A DNA stretch of 64,000 bases from positions 4,092,001 through 4,156,000 of the forward strand of contig NZ_JACHDS010000001.1 of the NCBI RefSeq assembly GCF_014201195.1, given 5' to 3'. Shown here piece after piece: positions 51,973 through 60,872 of the stretch; position 1 is the stretch's first letter, and each line of letters begins with the position of its first letter. Source of the stretch: Nocardiopsis mwathae. Its GTDB lineage: Bacteria > Actinomycetota > Actinomycetes > Streptosporangiales > Streptosporangiaceae. The notes under the pieces were generated by a model. That model made no database searches. It had not been told where the DNA came from and saw only the letters and a list, made by a program, of their open reading frames with translations. The position numbers and the translations under genes are program-made.

Positions 51973-54900
51973 CTACAGCAATCGCAGCTGGGTGTCGCGC
52001 GGCTTCCGGCGCGCGGCGGCCGCGCCGACGCGCTCGCAGACGTCGGCGCCGAGGTCGGCGAGGAACGGCGAGGGCGCACTCCTGCGCGCGCTCCCCTGCC
52101 GCACGCGCTCGGCCGCATGACTCAGGAACAGGTGTCGCCGAGCGCGCGTCATACCGACGAACAGCAGGCGCCGCTCCTCTCGGACCTCCTCCTCATCGGT
52201 GTCCTCCGGCGACACCCCCGGCCAGCGCAGCGGCAGCAGGCCGTCCTCGCATCCCACGACGAACACCACCGGGAACTCCAACCCCTTGGCGGCGTGCAGC
52301 GTCAGCAGCGAGACCCGGTCCGCCCGCGGATCCCAGGTGTCCACCTCGACCCCCAGGGCCAGCTCGTCGCGGAACCGCTCCAGGTCGGTGCCGCACGCCT
52401 CGGCCCGCGGGCGCAAGAGGTCGACCGCGGTGTGGACGTCGACCTCGGCCTCCCCCCGCTCCGCCCGCGGAATCCGCTCGATGACGGCTTCGGCAGCCCA
52501 CCGCAGCCGCTCGGTGACCGAAGCGGGCGCGCCCGCCGCCGGGGCGAACGCCAACTCGGCGAGGAGCGGGCGCACCCCCGGCCGATCGGCCAGCCGGTCG
52601 TGCGAGCGCTTCTGGAACGGCAGCCCGGCCCGGGTCAGCCCCGCCATCACCGCCTCGGCCTGGCGGTCGGTCCGGTAGAGCACGGCGAAGTCGGAGAAGC
52701 CCAGCCCGTGGGTCTCGTCGGAGTCGATCCGCCCGCTGTCGAAGGAGTGGAACGACGCCCCGCCCAGCAGCAGCTCGACCGTGCGCGCCACGAACGACGC
52801 CTCGGCCCGCTCGTCGGCCGCCGGGTACACGCCGACCCGAGCCGGCCCATGGTCGCCCATCGGCCGCAGCTCGCGCCCGGGCACCAGTGTCGTGGGCGCG
52901 ATGGCCTGCAGGGACGCGGTGAGGATGGCGGCGCTGGAGCGGTAGTTGCGGGTGAGCCGGACCATGCGGGCACCCGGGAAGTCCTCGCGGAACCGCAGGA
53001 AGAACCCGACGTCGGCGCCGCGGAACCGGTAGATGGCCTGGTCGGGGTCGCCGATGGCGGTGAGGTGGCCGTCGGCGGGGGCGAGCAGGCGCAACAGGCG
53101 GTACTGCTGCCCGTCGACGTCCTGGTACTCGTCGACCGAGATCCACCGGAAGCGGTCGCGGTAGGCGGCGGCCAGGTCGGGGGCGGCCTCCAGCAGTTCG
53201 ACGGGCAGTGTGATGAGGTCGTCGAAGTCCACCAGGTCGCGCTGGCGCAGCGCCTTGGTGTAGCGCTCAGCGGCGTCGGCGAGGTCGGGCGACGCACCGT
53301 CGTCCGACCCGCGCCGCCGGGAGCGCTCGGCCAGCAGCCGCCGCCCCGACTTCTCGTCTCCGGCGGCCTCGGTGGCCAGCGCCAGCCGGGTGGCCTGGTC
53401 GGCGATGCCGAAGGCCGGTCCGAGACCCGCCCGGTCGTGCTGCTCGCGCAGTATGCGCAGGCCCAGCGAGTGGAACGTGGCGATGGTCAGGCCGGGTGCG
53501 TGGTCCGGTACCAGAGCGGCGAGGCGCTCGGCCATCTCCTCGGCCGCGCGGCGGGTGAAGGTGATCGCAAGGCAGTGCCGCGGATCCACGCCGCGTTCGG
53601 CCACGAGATGGGCGAGGCGGTGGGTGAGGGTGCGCGTCTTTCCGGTCCCCGGACCGGCGATGATCAGTACCGGCCCGCCGGTGATATCGGCGGCGGCCCG
53701 CTGGTCGGGGTCGAGACCGTCGAGCAGGGACGCCTCGCGGTGGTCGGCGCGGTCCGGGTGGTCGGAGACGGCGGTAGGGCCGTCCGGCCCCGCGGAGCGG
53801 CGGGAGCGGTCCGGGTCTTCGCGCCGCGCCCCGGCCTCCGCCGACCCGCCGGGCGCCGCGGCTTCGGGGGCCGTCCCGTGCTCCGGCGCGCCGGAGGCGC
53901 GCTGCGGCTCGGCGGCGGGCGACTGCGGTTCGGCCGCGACCGCCTGTTTCCCGGCCGCCCCGCCCGCCTCGCCGGGAAGCAGGTCGTCGAAAAGCGACGG
54001 CGCGGAGGCGGCCCGCACCCGCTTCAGCTCGCCGGGCTCGAACAGCCGGATCACCCCGTACTCGCCGTCGTACCCGGCCTCGCGGATCACCTCGCCGCGG
54101 CGCAGCCGCCGCACCGCCTCGGCCAGCAGGGGCGAGTGGCGCTCGATGTCGTCGGCCGGAACGCCTTCCAGGATCGCCAGCTCCGGGCCGAGTGCGGAGG
54201 TGAGCCCGTCGATCTCGCCGCGGACCTTCTTGCTCTTCGGTCCCACACCGAGGATCTCGCCCATGACCTCCGGCAGCGGCACCAGGCTGCGGAAGCCGGC
54301 GGCGCCCTCGGGCCGGGCGCCCTCCGGCCGGTCGGCCAGCTCCTCCACGCGGCTGAGCACGCCGACGGTGACCGGCTTTCCGCACACAGGGCAGGCCGTG
54401 CCGCGCCGACGCGTCTCGCTCGGCTCCATCCGGACCTCGCACTTGCGGTGCCCGTCGACGTGGTACTTGCCCTCCTCGGGGAAGAACTCGACGCTGCCTT
54501 CGTGCCCGGCGCCGGTCTCCAGGGCGCGCCGGATGGCGAAGTAGTCCAGCTCGGTGTCGAACACCGTGGTCTCGCGGCCGAGCATCGGCGGCGAGTGCGC
54601 GTCGGAGTTGCTGACCAACCGGTAGCGGTCCAGGCCGGAGATCCGCCAGTTCATGGCGGGATCGCTGGACAGGCCGGTCTCCAGCGCGAAGATGTGGTCG
54701 GCCAGGTCGACGTAGCAGTCCTCGACGGCGTCGAACCCGGCCTTGGATCCGAGCACCGCGAACCACGGGGTCCAGATGTGGGCGGGAACGAGGTAGGAGC
54801 CGGCGCCGCTTTCGAGGGTGATCTCCAGCAGGTCGCGGGAGTCCAGCCCGATGATCGGGCGGCCGTCGGAGCCCAGGTTGCCGATCGTGCCCAGCCTGCG

Positions 54901-55272
54901 GTTGAACTCCGCAGCCGCGTCGAAATCGGGCATGTAGACGAGATGGTGGATCTTGCGGGTGCGCTCGCCGCGCTTGTAGATCGTGGAGATCTCCACCGAG
55001 AGCATGAACCGCACCGGTGCCGCGGCCATGGCGGGCGGCAGTGTACGGACGATGTCGGCGTCCAGGTCGTCCCGGAGCCGGAACAGCCCCGGCTCCGCCG
55101 GCACCAGGCTCTCCTGGAGATGGGCGAACCACGCCGGATGGGTGAAGTCACCCGTCCCGACGACCGTGATCCCCTTGCGCCGCGCCCACCAGGTCAGATG
55201 TTCCAGGTCGGCGTCCTTGCTGCAGGCCCTGGAGTACTTCGAGTGGATATGCAGATCGGCATGGAAGCGCAC
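51973..55272 (-). CDS. Endonuclease Q-like PHP domain fused to UvrD/Rep-type helicase
   Basis: 1099 aa from GTG 55272, with GGGAGGA eight bases upstream. Residues ~1-430 match the EndoQ/COG1379 PHP family: VRFHADLHIHSKYSRACSKD, VVGTGDFTHPAW (~38-48), LSVEIS, LVSNSDAHSP (~219-228), and a zinc site KCEVRMEPSE...ACPVCGKPVTVGVLSRVEELADR (Cys ~278, 294, 297). EndoQ nicks DNA 5' of deaminated bases. An 85-residue linker leads to an SF1 helicase (~515-1090): IIAGPGTGKTRTLTHRLA, SVDEYQDVDGQQ, DQAIYRFRGADV, LLTLHAAKGLEFPVVFVVG, and LFVGMTRARRHL. The helicase would act on the nick made by the nuclease. All motifs look intact. Confidence 0.9.
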   Translation of the reverse strand: MRFHADLHIHSKYSRACSKDADLEHLTWWARRKGITVVGTGDFTHPAWFAHLQESLVPAEPGLFRLRDDLDADIVRTLPPAMAAAPVRFMLSVEISTIYKRGERTRKIHHLVYMPDFDAAAEFNRRLGTIGNLGSDGRPIIGLDSRDLLEITLESGAGSYLVPAHIWTPWFAVLGSKAGFDAVEDCYVDLADHIFALETGLSSDPAMNWRISGLDRYRLVSNSDAHSPPMLGRETTVFDTELDYFAIRRALETGAGHEGSVEFFPEEGKYHVDGHRKCEVRMEPSETRRRGTACPVCGKPVTVGVLSRVEELADRPEGARPEGAAGFRSLVPLPEVMGEILGVGPKSKKVRGEIDGLTSALGPELAILEGVPADDIERHSPLLAEAVRRLRRGEVIREAGYDGEYGVIRLFEPGELKRVRAASAPSLFDDLLPGEAGGAAGKQAVAAEPQSPAAEPQRASGAPEHGTAPEAAAPGGSAEAGARREDPDRSRRSAGPDGPTAVSDHPDRADHREASLLDGLDPDQRAAADITGGPVLIIAGPGTGKTRTLTHRLAHLVAERGVDPRHCLAITFTRRAAEEMAERLAALVPDHAPGLTIATFHSLGLRILREQHDRAGLGPAFGIADQATRLALATEAAGDEKSGRRLLAERSRRRGSDDGASPDLADAAERYTKALRQRDLVDFDDLITLPVELLEAAPDLAAAYRDRFRWISVDEYQDVDGQQYRLLRLLAPADGHLTAIGDPDQAIYRFRGADVGFFLRFREDFPGARMVRLTRNYRSSAAILTASLQAIAPTTLVPGRELRPMGDHGPARVGVYPAADERAEASFVARTVELLLGGASFHSFDSGRIDSDETHGLGFSDFAVLYRTDRQAEAVMAGLTRAGLPFQKRSHDRLADRPGVRPLLAELAFAPAAGAPASVTERLRWAAEAVIERIPRAERGEAEVDVHTAVDLLRPRAEACGTDLERFRDELALGVEVDTWDPRADRVSLLTLHAAKGLEFPVVFVVGCEDGLLPLRWPGVSPEDTDEEEVREERRLLFVGMTRARRHLFLSHAAERVRQGSARRSAPSPFLADLGADVCERVGAAAARRKPRDTQLRLL

Positions 55273-55441
55273 GCGTGGAATCCTCCCACACCCCGAATGC
55301 CCGGTGGGATGCGAATGCACTTCATTGGCGGCGAATGTCGGCCCTGCGCCACGGCCCCACGGTCGTCGGACAGGGTCCGGCGACAGGCCCCGAAAAACAC
55401 CGCAGGCCAGAACCGAAGTCCTGGCCTGGTGATCTCCTGGG

Positions 55442-55515
55442 TGGAGCTGAGGGGATTTGAACCCCTGACCCCCTCGATGCGAACGAGGTGCGCTACCGGA
55501 CTGCGCTACAGCCCC
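55442..55515 (-). tRNA. tRNA-Ala (anticodon CGC)
   Basis: 74 nt on the minus strand. Acceptor stem GGGGCTG / CAGCTCC with G3-U70, the alanine identity pair. D stem GCGC/GCGC, anticodon stem CCTCG/CGAGG with loop TTCGCAT (anticodon CGC), T arm GGGG-TTCAAAT-CCCC, discriminator A. CCA not encoded. Confidence 0.95.
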
Positions 55516-55589
55516 TGAAGACGTGTACGACTTTAGCAGCTTCGCCGAGGTGGTTCGAACGGGTTGTGCGGGTTGTGCGGGCCGGGCGG

Positions 55590-56288
55590 TCAGTCGCCGG
55601 CCGCGCGGAGGTGGGCGTCGGCGTACTGGTCGTAGACCTGGTCGCGGCGGGCGGCCAGTTCGGTGAGTTCGACGATCTCGGCCTCCCGCGCGGCCTGCTC
55701 GCGGGCGCGGCGGGCGCGCTGGGCGACGCGGCGGCGGTGTTCGCGTTCGCGGAGCTCGGCGGCGCGGCGCTCGGCGTCGGCCCGGGCGGCTTCGCGGAGT
55801 AGCACCAGGTGGCCCAGGAGCAGGCCGGTGGGCGGGAGCAGCACCCACCACGGCCCCATCCCGAGGGACACGGCCAGCGCCGTCGCGGCGAACAGGGCGG
55901 TCAGGGCCGTGGTGCGGCGTCTGCGGCGGGCGATGACGCGGGCGCGGCCGGACGGCCGGGCCGGCCGGCCCGGCCGGGGCGCACGGGTGCGCGGGCCGCC
56001 GGGGCCGGCGCCGCCGTTGACGCTGTCGTAGTGGAGCACCTGGGTCCGTTGGGAGTCGGGGTCGTCGATGGGGTCGTCGATGGGGTCGTCAGCAGTGATG
56101 TCGGCGACACCCCCGTCCGCGGCGTCGTCAGGGGAGGCGTCGGTGTCCGTGCTGGCGTCGGTCCCGGCACCGTCGGCCCGGTCGCCGGTCCTAGCGGCGG
56201 GTTCGGCGGCGTCCCGCCGCATCAGCATCGGGACGAGCACGATGAGCCAGACGACCACGATCGCCAGGTACAAGGGAGCGCTGCTCAT
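55590..56288 (-). CDS. sepX: SepX/GlpR-type membrane protein (division, Glp receptor)
   Basis: 232 aa from ATG 56288 (GAGGAGGAG upstream). N-terminal TM and motif SSAPLYLAIVVVWLIVLVPMLMRRDAAEP, then an acidic linker (~35-85), an Arg/Pro-rich stretch, two hydrophobic segments (TALTALFAATALAVSLGMGPWWVLLPPTGLLLGHLVLL) and a C-terminal coiled coil (ADAERRAAELREREHRRRVAQRARRAREQAAREAEI). This layout and the position downstream of rimJ and the MoeA-like glp match SepX of Streptomyces and GlpR of Corynebacterium, the membrane partner through which Glp links FtsZ to the envelope. Assignment rests on context and topology. Confidence 0.78.
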   Translation of the reverse strand: MSSAPLYLAIVVVWLIVLVPMLMRRDAAEPAARTGDRADGAGTDASTDTDASPDDAADGGVADITADDPIDDPIDDPDSQRTQVLHYDSVNGGAGPGGPRTRAPRPGRPARPSGRARVIARRRRRTTALTALFAATALAVSLGMGPWWVLLPPTGLLLGHLVLLREAARADAERRAAELREREHRRRVAQRARRAREQAAREAEIVELTELAARRDQVYDQYADAHLRAAGD

Positions 56289-56577
56289 CACTCCTCCTCG
56301 TACCGCAGGTCGCCGGACACTTTCGGACACCCGGCGATGCGGCGGCCCGTGCACGCACCGGCACGGGGACCAGCGGGCGACCCGAGGTCACGAACCGCTG
56401 TCTGCGGCTTGTGCGCTACCGCTCACCAACAGCCGTCTCCCATGCGCCTTATGCACGTATGCCCGCATCGTCGATGCCTCTACGTTCCGCACCGTACGAC
56501 CCGGTGTCCGAAAATGCGCAGTATTCGGGCCGGAGTGTCGTGAGATTACAGTCTTTCCTTGTTCCCTGAAGTTCTCC

Positions 56578-56685
56578 TCAGCGGACGAATCGGCGTCGGA
56601 TCCACCGCTCCCACCATCCGTCATCGTCCGCCGACGGGGAGTCACGGGCGGTGAGCCGACGAATCGACCTCGTCTGAGGTTGCAC
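56578..56685 (-). CDS. Candidate small protein (35 aa)
   Basis: GTG 56685 is preceded by AAGGAG with a 9-base spacer, immediately after the rimJ stop (14-base gap). The product is Arg/Trp-rich: it starts VQPQTRSIRRLTARD and ends DDGWWERWIRRRFVR, a basic amphipathic tail that could bind membrane. It would be cotranscribed with rimJ. The interval from here to the sepX start (56289-56577) shows no further gene, only a direct repeat CGGACAC-TTT-CGGACAC near 56320. Confidence 0.45.
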   Translation of the reverse strand: MQPQTRSIRRLTARDSPSADDDGWWERWIRRRFVR

Positions 56686-56699
56686 GTTCGGTGTCTCCT

Positions 56700-57341
56700 T
56701 CAGCGGCCGTCCTGCGACGGCCCCGTCTCGCTGACACGGCCCTTGCGCCGCCATCGGGCCAGCAGGCCGCCGGGAACGTCCTCGGCGGTCAGGGCATAGC
56801 AGATGTGGTCCCGCCACGCGCCGTCGATGTGCAGCTGGCGGCGGCGGATCCCCTCCTCGTGGAACCCCAGCTTCTCGGCGACGCGGCGGCTCGCGTGGTT
56901 CTCCGGCCGGATGTTGGCCTCGATCCGGTGCAGGCCGACGGCGAAGAAGGCGTGGTCGACCGCCAGCGCCACCGCCGTCGGGGTGATCCCCCGCCCCGCA
57001 TGGGCACTGTCGACCCAGTACCCCACCTGCGCGGAGCGCGCCGACCCCCAGACGATCGCGCTGATCGTCAGCTGGCCGACGAACACCCCCTCATAGGTGA
57101 CGGCCCACGGCATCGAGACGCCGTTGCGCGCCTCCCTGCGGATGGCCTGGAGCATCGCGATGTAGGGAGTGATGCCGCTGGTCTGCAGCGGCATCTCGGG
57201 GTGGGTGGGTTCCCAGGGACGGAGCCAATCGGCGTTGCGCACACGCGTCTCCCGCAGCGCCGCGGCGTCGCGGAGCCGTAGCGGGCGAAGGCCCACCGGC
57301 CCCTCGACGAGGGTGGCCGGCCAGCCGCGGATCCGATTCAC
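56700..57341 (-). CDS. rimJ: RimJ-type GNAT N-acetyltransferase
   Basis: 213 aa from GTG 57341 (GGAGGG seven bases upstream). GNAT fold: GPVGLRPLRLRDAAALRETRVRN, EGVFVGQLTISAIVWGSARSAQVGYWVDSAHAGRGITPTAVALAVDHAF (acetyl-CoA motif A, AGRGITP), and LHRIEANIRPENHASRRVAEKLGFHEEGIRRRQLHIDGAWRDHICYALT (motif B). Similar to RimJ/RimL protein alanine acetyltransferases. It is part of the conserved galU-glp-rimJ-sepX neighbourhood, so a link to Glp/division is possible. Confidence 0.92.
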   Translation of the reverse strand: MNRIRGWPATLVEGPVGLRPLRLRDAAALRETRVRNADWLRPWEPTHPEMPLQTSGITPYIAMLQAIRREARNGVSMPWAVTYEGVFVGQLTISAIVWGSARSAQVGYWVDSAHAGRGITPTAVALAVDHAFFAVGLHRIEANIRPENHASRRVAEKLGFHEEGIRRRQLHIDGAWRDHICYALTAEDVPGGLLARWRRKGRVSETGPSQDGR

Positions 57342-57522
57342 TTCCGTCCCTCCGATCCCGGGGTGACAAGGCCCAGTATTCCACCACGCCGCACAGGCGG
57401 GCGGGGATCGGGCAATGTGACGGCAAAAGGGGCAGGTAGTAACCCGGGATAGATTCGGGGACAATCCCCGGTCACGGCAGGGCGAGGGCACCGCAGCACC
57501 GCGGCGGCAGGGGATGCGGGGC

Positions 57523-58071
57523 TCAGGCCCCCCGGGGGTGATCTCCGCCGTGCAGCTGGTCGATCGCGTGCCCCAGCACCGGGCGGAGCACCTCCATGCC
57601 GTCGCGCACTCCCCCGCTCGACCCCGGCAGGTTGACCACGAGCATGCGGTGGCCTCCGGCCTCGGCGATCCCCGCCAGCCCGCGGGAGAGGATCGCCGTC
57701 GGCACGCCCTTCTCCCGCCCCGCCGCACGCAGCGCCTCCGCGATGCCCGGGATCTCCCGTGTCAGCAGCGGACGGGTCACCTCCGGGGTGTCGTCGCCGG
57801 GCGTCAGCCCGGTGCCTCCGGTGGTGAGCGCCGCGTCGCAGCCCTCGGTCAGCGCGCGCCGCAGCGCCTCGGCGACCGGAGGGCCGTCGGGCACCACCCA
57901 CGGCCCGACCGCGGCGAACCCGGCGCGCTCCAGCTCCGCCACCATGATCGGTCCGGAGCGGTCGGGGTAGACCCCGGCGGCGGCCCGGTTGGAGGCGGTG
58001 ATGACGGCGACGCGGCGCGGCCCGGCGCTCCCCGCCGACAGGTCGCCGGGTCCGGCTGCACCCCCGCTCAC
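57523..58071 (-). CDS. mog: Molybdopterin adenylyltransferase (MogA/MoaB)
   Basis: 182 aa from GTG 58071, which overlaps the moaC stop by four bases (GTGA) and has GGAGG upstream. Core: RRVAVITASNRAAAGVYPDRSGPIMVAELERAGF, ALTTGGTGLTPGDDTPEVTRPLL (the GGTGxxxxDxTxE motif), MLVVNLPGSSGGVRDGMEVLRPVLGHAIDQL. It adenylylates molybdopterin before metal insertion by MoeA. Translational coupling to moaC implies coordinated cofactor synthesis. Confidence 0.94.
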   Translation of the reverse strand: MSGGAAGPGDLSAGSAGPRRVAVITASNRAAAGVYPDRSGPIMVAELERAGFAAVGPWVVPDGPPVAEALRRALTEGCDAALTTGGTGLTPGDDTPEVTRPLLTREIPGIAEALRAAGREKGVPTAILSRGLAGIAEAGGHRMLVVNLPGSSGGVRDGMEVLRPVLGHAIDQLHGGDHPRGA

Positions 58072-58571
58072 CGCGACCTCCGCCAGTGCCCGCTCTTTCC
58101 ACCGGTCTTCTCCTCGACCCGCACATCGGTGACGACCGCTTCGGGATCGAGCGCCTTGACCATGTCCACCAGTCCCAGCGCGGCCGTCATCACGCCGGTC
58201 AGCGCCTCCATCTCGACCCCCGTGCGGTCGGCGGTGCGCACCGTCGCGCTGATCCCCACCCCGTCGTCGCGCACGTCCAGGGCGACGTCGACGCCGTGCA
58301 CGGCGATCGGGTGGCACAGCGGAACCAGGTCGGGGGTGCGCTTGGCCCCCTGGATCCCGGCCAGTCGGGCCACGGCCAGCGCGTCGCCCTTGGGCACCTC
58401 GCCACCGCGCAGCGCGGCGACCGCGTCGGGCGAGAGCAGGACGCGCCCGGTGGCGGTGGCGGTGCGGGCGGTGACCTCCTTGGCCGAGACGTCGACCATG
58501 CGGGCCGCGCCGGAGGAGTCGAGATGGGTCATTCCGGAAGCGTGCGGACCGGATGCGTGGGATTCGGACAT
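58068..58571 (-). CDS. moaC: Cyclic pyranopterin monophosphate synthase MoaC
   Basis: 167 aa. THLDSSGAARMVDVSAKEVTARTATATGRVLL, LAGIQGAKRTPDLVPLCHPIAVHGVDVALDV (active-site LCHP), TGVEMEALTGVMTAALGLVDMVKALD, and VRVEEKTGGKSGHW (Lys in TGGKSG) are all present. It converts the MoaA product to cPMP. moaA is not in the window. The gene lies between glp and mog in one minus-strand unit. Confidence 0.97.
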   Translation of the reverse strand: MSESHASGPHASGMTHLDSSGAARMVDVSAKEVTARTATATGRVLLSPDAVAALRGGEVPKGDALAVARLAGIQGAKRTPDLVPLCHPIAVHGVDVALDVRDDGVGISATVRTADRTGVEMEALTGVMTAALGLVDMVKALDPEAVVTDVRVEEKTGGKSGHWRRSR

Positions 58572-58643
58572 GGCACGACCCTACGACGACCGCTCCCCCG
58601 CCGGGGAGCCCGTCCCCGTGTCGGACGCGGACGGCCGGGCCCC

Positions 58644-59885
58644 TCAGGCCAGGTCGGGCAGTTTCACGACCTCGACCACGCTGCCCGCGGCCAACTCGGT
58701 CACCTGCTCGGGAACCACGACCAGGGCGTTGGTCTCCGCCAGCGCGGACAGCTGGTGGGAGCCCTGGCGCGCGGCCGGCAGGGCGGTGAAGGCGACGCCG
58801 TCGCCGTCGCCGCTGCGGTCGTACTCCAGGATCGCCCGCAGGTAGGAGCGGCGCCCGTTGGGCGAGGACGTGACCGGTTCGGCGAGACGGGCGTGCACGG
58901 TGGGCAGCGGCTGCGGCGGCAGACCGCGCATCCGCCGCAGCACCGGCAGGACGAACAGCTGGAAGGAGACGAACGCGCTGACCGGGTTGCCGGGCAGCGT
59001 CAGAATCGGCGTCTTGGACACGCCGATGGTCCCGTAGCCCTGGGGCTTGCCGGGCTGCATGGCCACCCGGTCGAAGGTGACCGTCCCCGATCGGGACAGC
59101 ACCTCCTTGACCACGTCGTAGGCGCCCATGCTGACCCCGCCCGTGGTGAGGATGATGTCCGCCTGGAGCAGGACGTCGTCGAGCGTGTCCAGGACGGTGG
59201 CGGGGTCGTCGCCGATGAAGCCGTGCCGGTAGGCGGTGCACCCGGCGTCCTGCGCGGCGGCGGTCAGCATGAAGCTGTTGGACTCCCAGATCTGCCCGGG
59301 GCCGACCGGCCGACCCGGCTCCACCAGCTCCTCTCCCGTGGACAGGACGACCACGCGGGGGCTCGGGTGGATCCTCACCGATCTGCGGCCGACGGCGGCG
59401 AGCACGCCCAGTTCGGCGGCGCCGATGCGGATGCCGGCGCGCAGCACCGTGCTGCCCGCCGCGACGTCCCCGCCCGCTCTGCGGATGGCGTTGCCCTCGG
59501 GGACGGAGCGGCCGACGGCGACGGTGACCTGCCCGCCGTCGGTCCACTCCACCGGGACCACGGCGGTGGCCCCCGCTGGCAGGGGTGCCCCGGTCATGAT
59601 GCGAGCGCAGTGCCCGGAGCGGATCGCGTTGGCGGAGGGGTCGCCGGCGGGGATGTCCGCGACCACGGGGAGTCGCACGGGGGTCTGCGCCGAGGCGCCT
59701 GCGAGGTCGGCCGCCACCACCGCGTAGCCGTCCATCGAGGAGTTGTCGAACTGCGGCAGCGGGACGGGCGAGGCCACCGCTTCGGCCAGGACACCGCCGT
59801 GTGCGCGCATGATGTCCAGCTCGATCGGGTCGAGCGGATCGACCAGATCCAGGACATCGGAGATGTGCTGTTCGACGCTCTTCAT
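58644..59885 (-). CDS. glp: MoeA-like gephyrin homologue Glp
   Basis: 413 aa with the full MoeA/gephyrin E architecture: LPQFDNSSMDGYAVVAADLAG, RIMTGAPLPAGATAVVPVEW, then the MogA-like domain (VVVLSTGEELVEPGRPVGPGQIWESNSFML; TTGGVSMGAYDVVKEVL; LPGNPVSAFVSFQLFVLPVL), and a C-terminal beta-barrel domain. In Corynebacterium a MoeA paralogue in this position (Glp) binds FtsZ and its receptor GlpR; the order galU-glp-...-rimJ-sepX supports that identity. A plain molybdenum insertase role is equally compatible, the more so with moaC and mog between. GAGGG ribosome binding site. Confidence 0.85.
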   Translation of the reverse strand: MKSVEQHISDVLDLVDPLDPIELDIMRAHGGVLAEAVASPVPLPQFDNSSMDGYAVVAADLAGASAQTPVRLPVVADIPAGDPSANAIRSGHCARIMTGAPLPAGATAVVPVEWTDGGQVTVAVGRSVPEGNAIRRAGGDVAAGSTVLRAGIRIGAAELGVLAAVGRRSVRIHPSPRVVVLSTGEELVEPGRPVGPGQIWESNSFMLTAAAQDAGCTAYRHGFIGDDPATVLDTLDDVLLQADIILTTGGVSMGAYDVVKEVLSRSGTVTFDRVAMQPGKPQGYGTIGVSKTPILTLPGNPVSAFVSFQLFVLPVLRRMRGLPPQPLPTVHARLAEPVTSSPNGRRSYLRAILEYDRSGDGDGVAFTALPAARQGSHQLSALAETNALVVVPEQVTELAAGSVVEVVKLPDLA

Positions 59886-59954
59886 TGGTGTTCCCTCACC
59901 CGTTGCCGTGGTCGGCCGCGCGGACTCCCGAACCGCGGCGGCCGCTGTCGTCCC

Positions 59955-60872
59955 TCAGACCTGCTGCTTCGCCACGAACTCGCGCAGCCACGGCAGGAGC
60001 TCCGCGGCGAGGTCGGGGCGGGCACATGCGAATTCCACCACAGTGCGAAGGTAGTCGACCTTGTTGCCGGTGTCGTGGCGGCGGCCGCGGAACAGCACGC
60101 CGTGCACGGGGCCGCCGTCGGCGGGGGTGCGCTTGGCCAGCTCGCGCAGGGCGTCGGTCAGCTGGATCTCGCCGCCGCGCCCCGGAGGCGTCTCGCGCAG
60201 CACCCCGAAGACCGCGGGGTCGCAGATGTAGCGGCCGATGATGGCCCATCGGCTCGGCGCCTGGTCGGCGGGGGGCTTTTCGACGAGGTCGGTGATGACG
60301 ACGACGTCCTCCTCCTGGGTGCCGTCGATGGCGGCGCAGCCGTACAGCGAGACCTGTTCCGGCTCGACCTCCATCAGCGCGACCACGCTGCCGCCATAGG
60401 TGGCGTGCACTTCGATCATGCGCTTGAGCAGCGCTTCGCGGCCGGCGATGATGTCGTCGCCGAGGAGGACGGCGAACGGATCGCTGCCGGCATGCGCCTC
60501 CGCGCACAGCACCGCGTGGCCCAGCCCGCGCGGCTCGCCCTGGCGGACGTAGTGGATCTGGGCCAGCTCACTCGACTCGCGCACGGCGTTGAGCCGCTCG
60601 GTGTCGTTCTTGGCCCGCAGCGCCTCCTCCAGCTCGTAGGCGCGGTCGAAGTGGTCCTCGATGGAGCGCTTGCTGCGCCCGGTGATCATCAGGACGTCGT
60701 CGAGGCCGGCGGCGACGGCCTCCTCCACCACGTACTGGATCGCCGGCTTGTCGACGATCGGCAGCATCTCCTTGGGGGTGGCCTTGGTCGCGGGGAGGAA
60801 GCGAGTCCCCAGGCCGGCGGCCGGCACCACGGCCTTGGTCACCAGAGGGCGGACGGCTTGCGATTCACTCAT
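59955..60872 (-). CDS. galU: UTP-glucose-1-phosphate uridylyltransferase
   Basis: 305 aa. Nucleotidyltransferase signature KAVVPAAGLGTRFLPATKATPKEMLPIVDKPAIQYVVEEAVAAG, then QGEPRGLGHAVLCAEAHAG, FAVLLGDDII, LVEKPP, RGRRHDTGNKVDYLRTVVEFA. It makes UDP-glucose for glycans and trehalose. It is the first gene of the minus-strand galU-glp-moaC-mog-rimJ-sepX series and is divergent from the folate gene. Confidence 0.97.
   Translation of the reverse strand: MSESQAVRPLVTKAVVPAAGLGTRFLPATKATPKEMLPIVDKPAIQYVVEEAVAAGLDDVLMITGRSKRSIEDHFDRAYELEEALRAKNDTERLNAVRESSELAQIHYVRQGEPRGLGHAVLCAEAHAGSDPFAVLLGDDIIAGREALLKRMIEVHATYGGSVVALMEVEPEQVSLYGCAAIDGTQEEDVVVITDLVEKPPADQAPSRWAIIGRYICDPAVFGVLRETPPGRGGEIQLTDALRELAKRTPADGGPVHGVLFRGRRHDTGNKVDYLRTVVEFACARPDLAAELLPWLREFVAKQQV

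Noticed and set aside
55273-55851. Extension of the EndoQ-UvrD reading frame across tRNA-Ala
   Set aside because: A perfect ribosome binding site and PHP-family start are at GTG 55272, and the extension would translate a tRNA gene.
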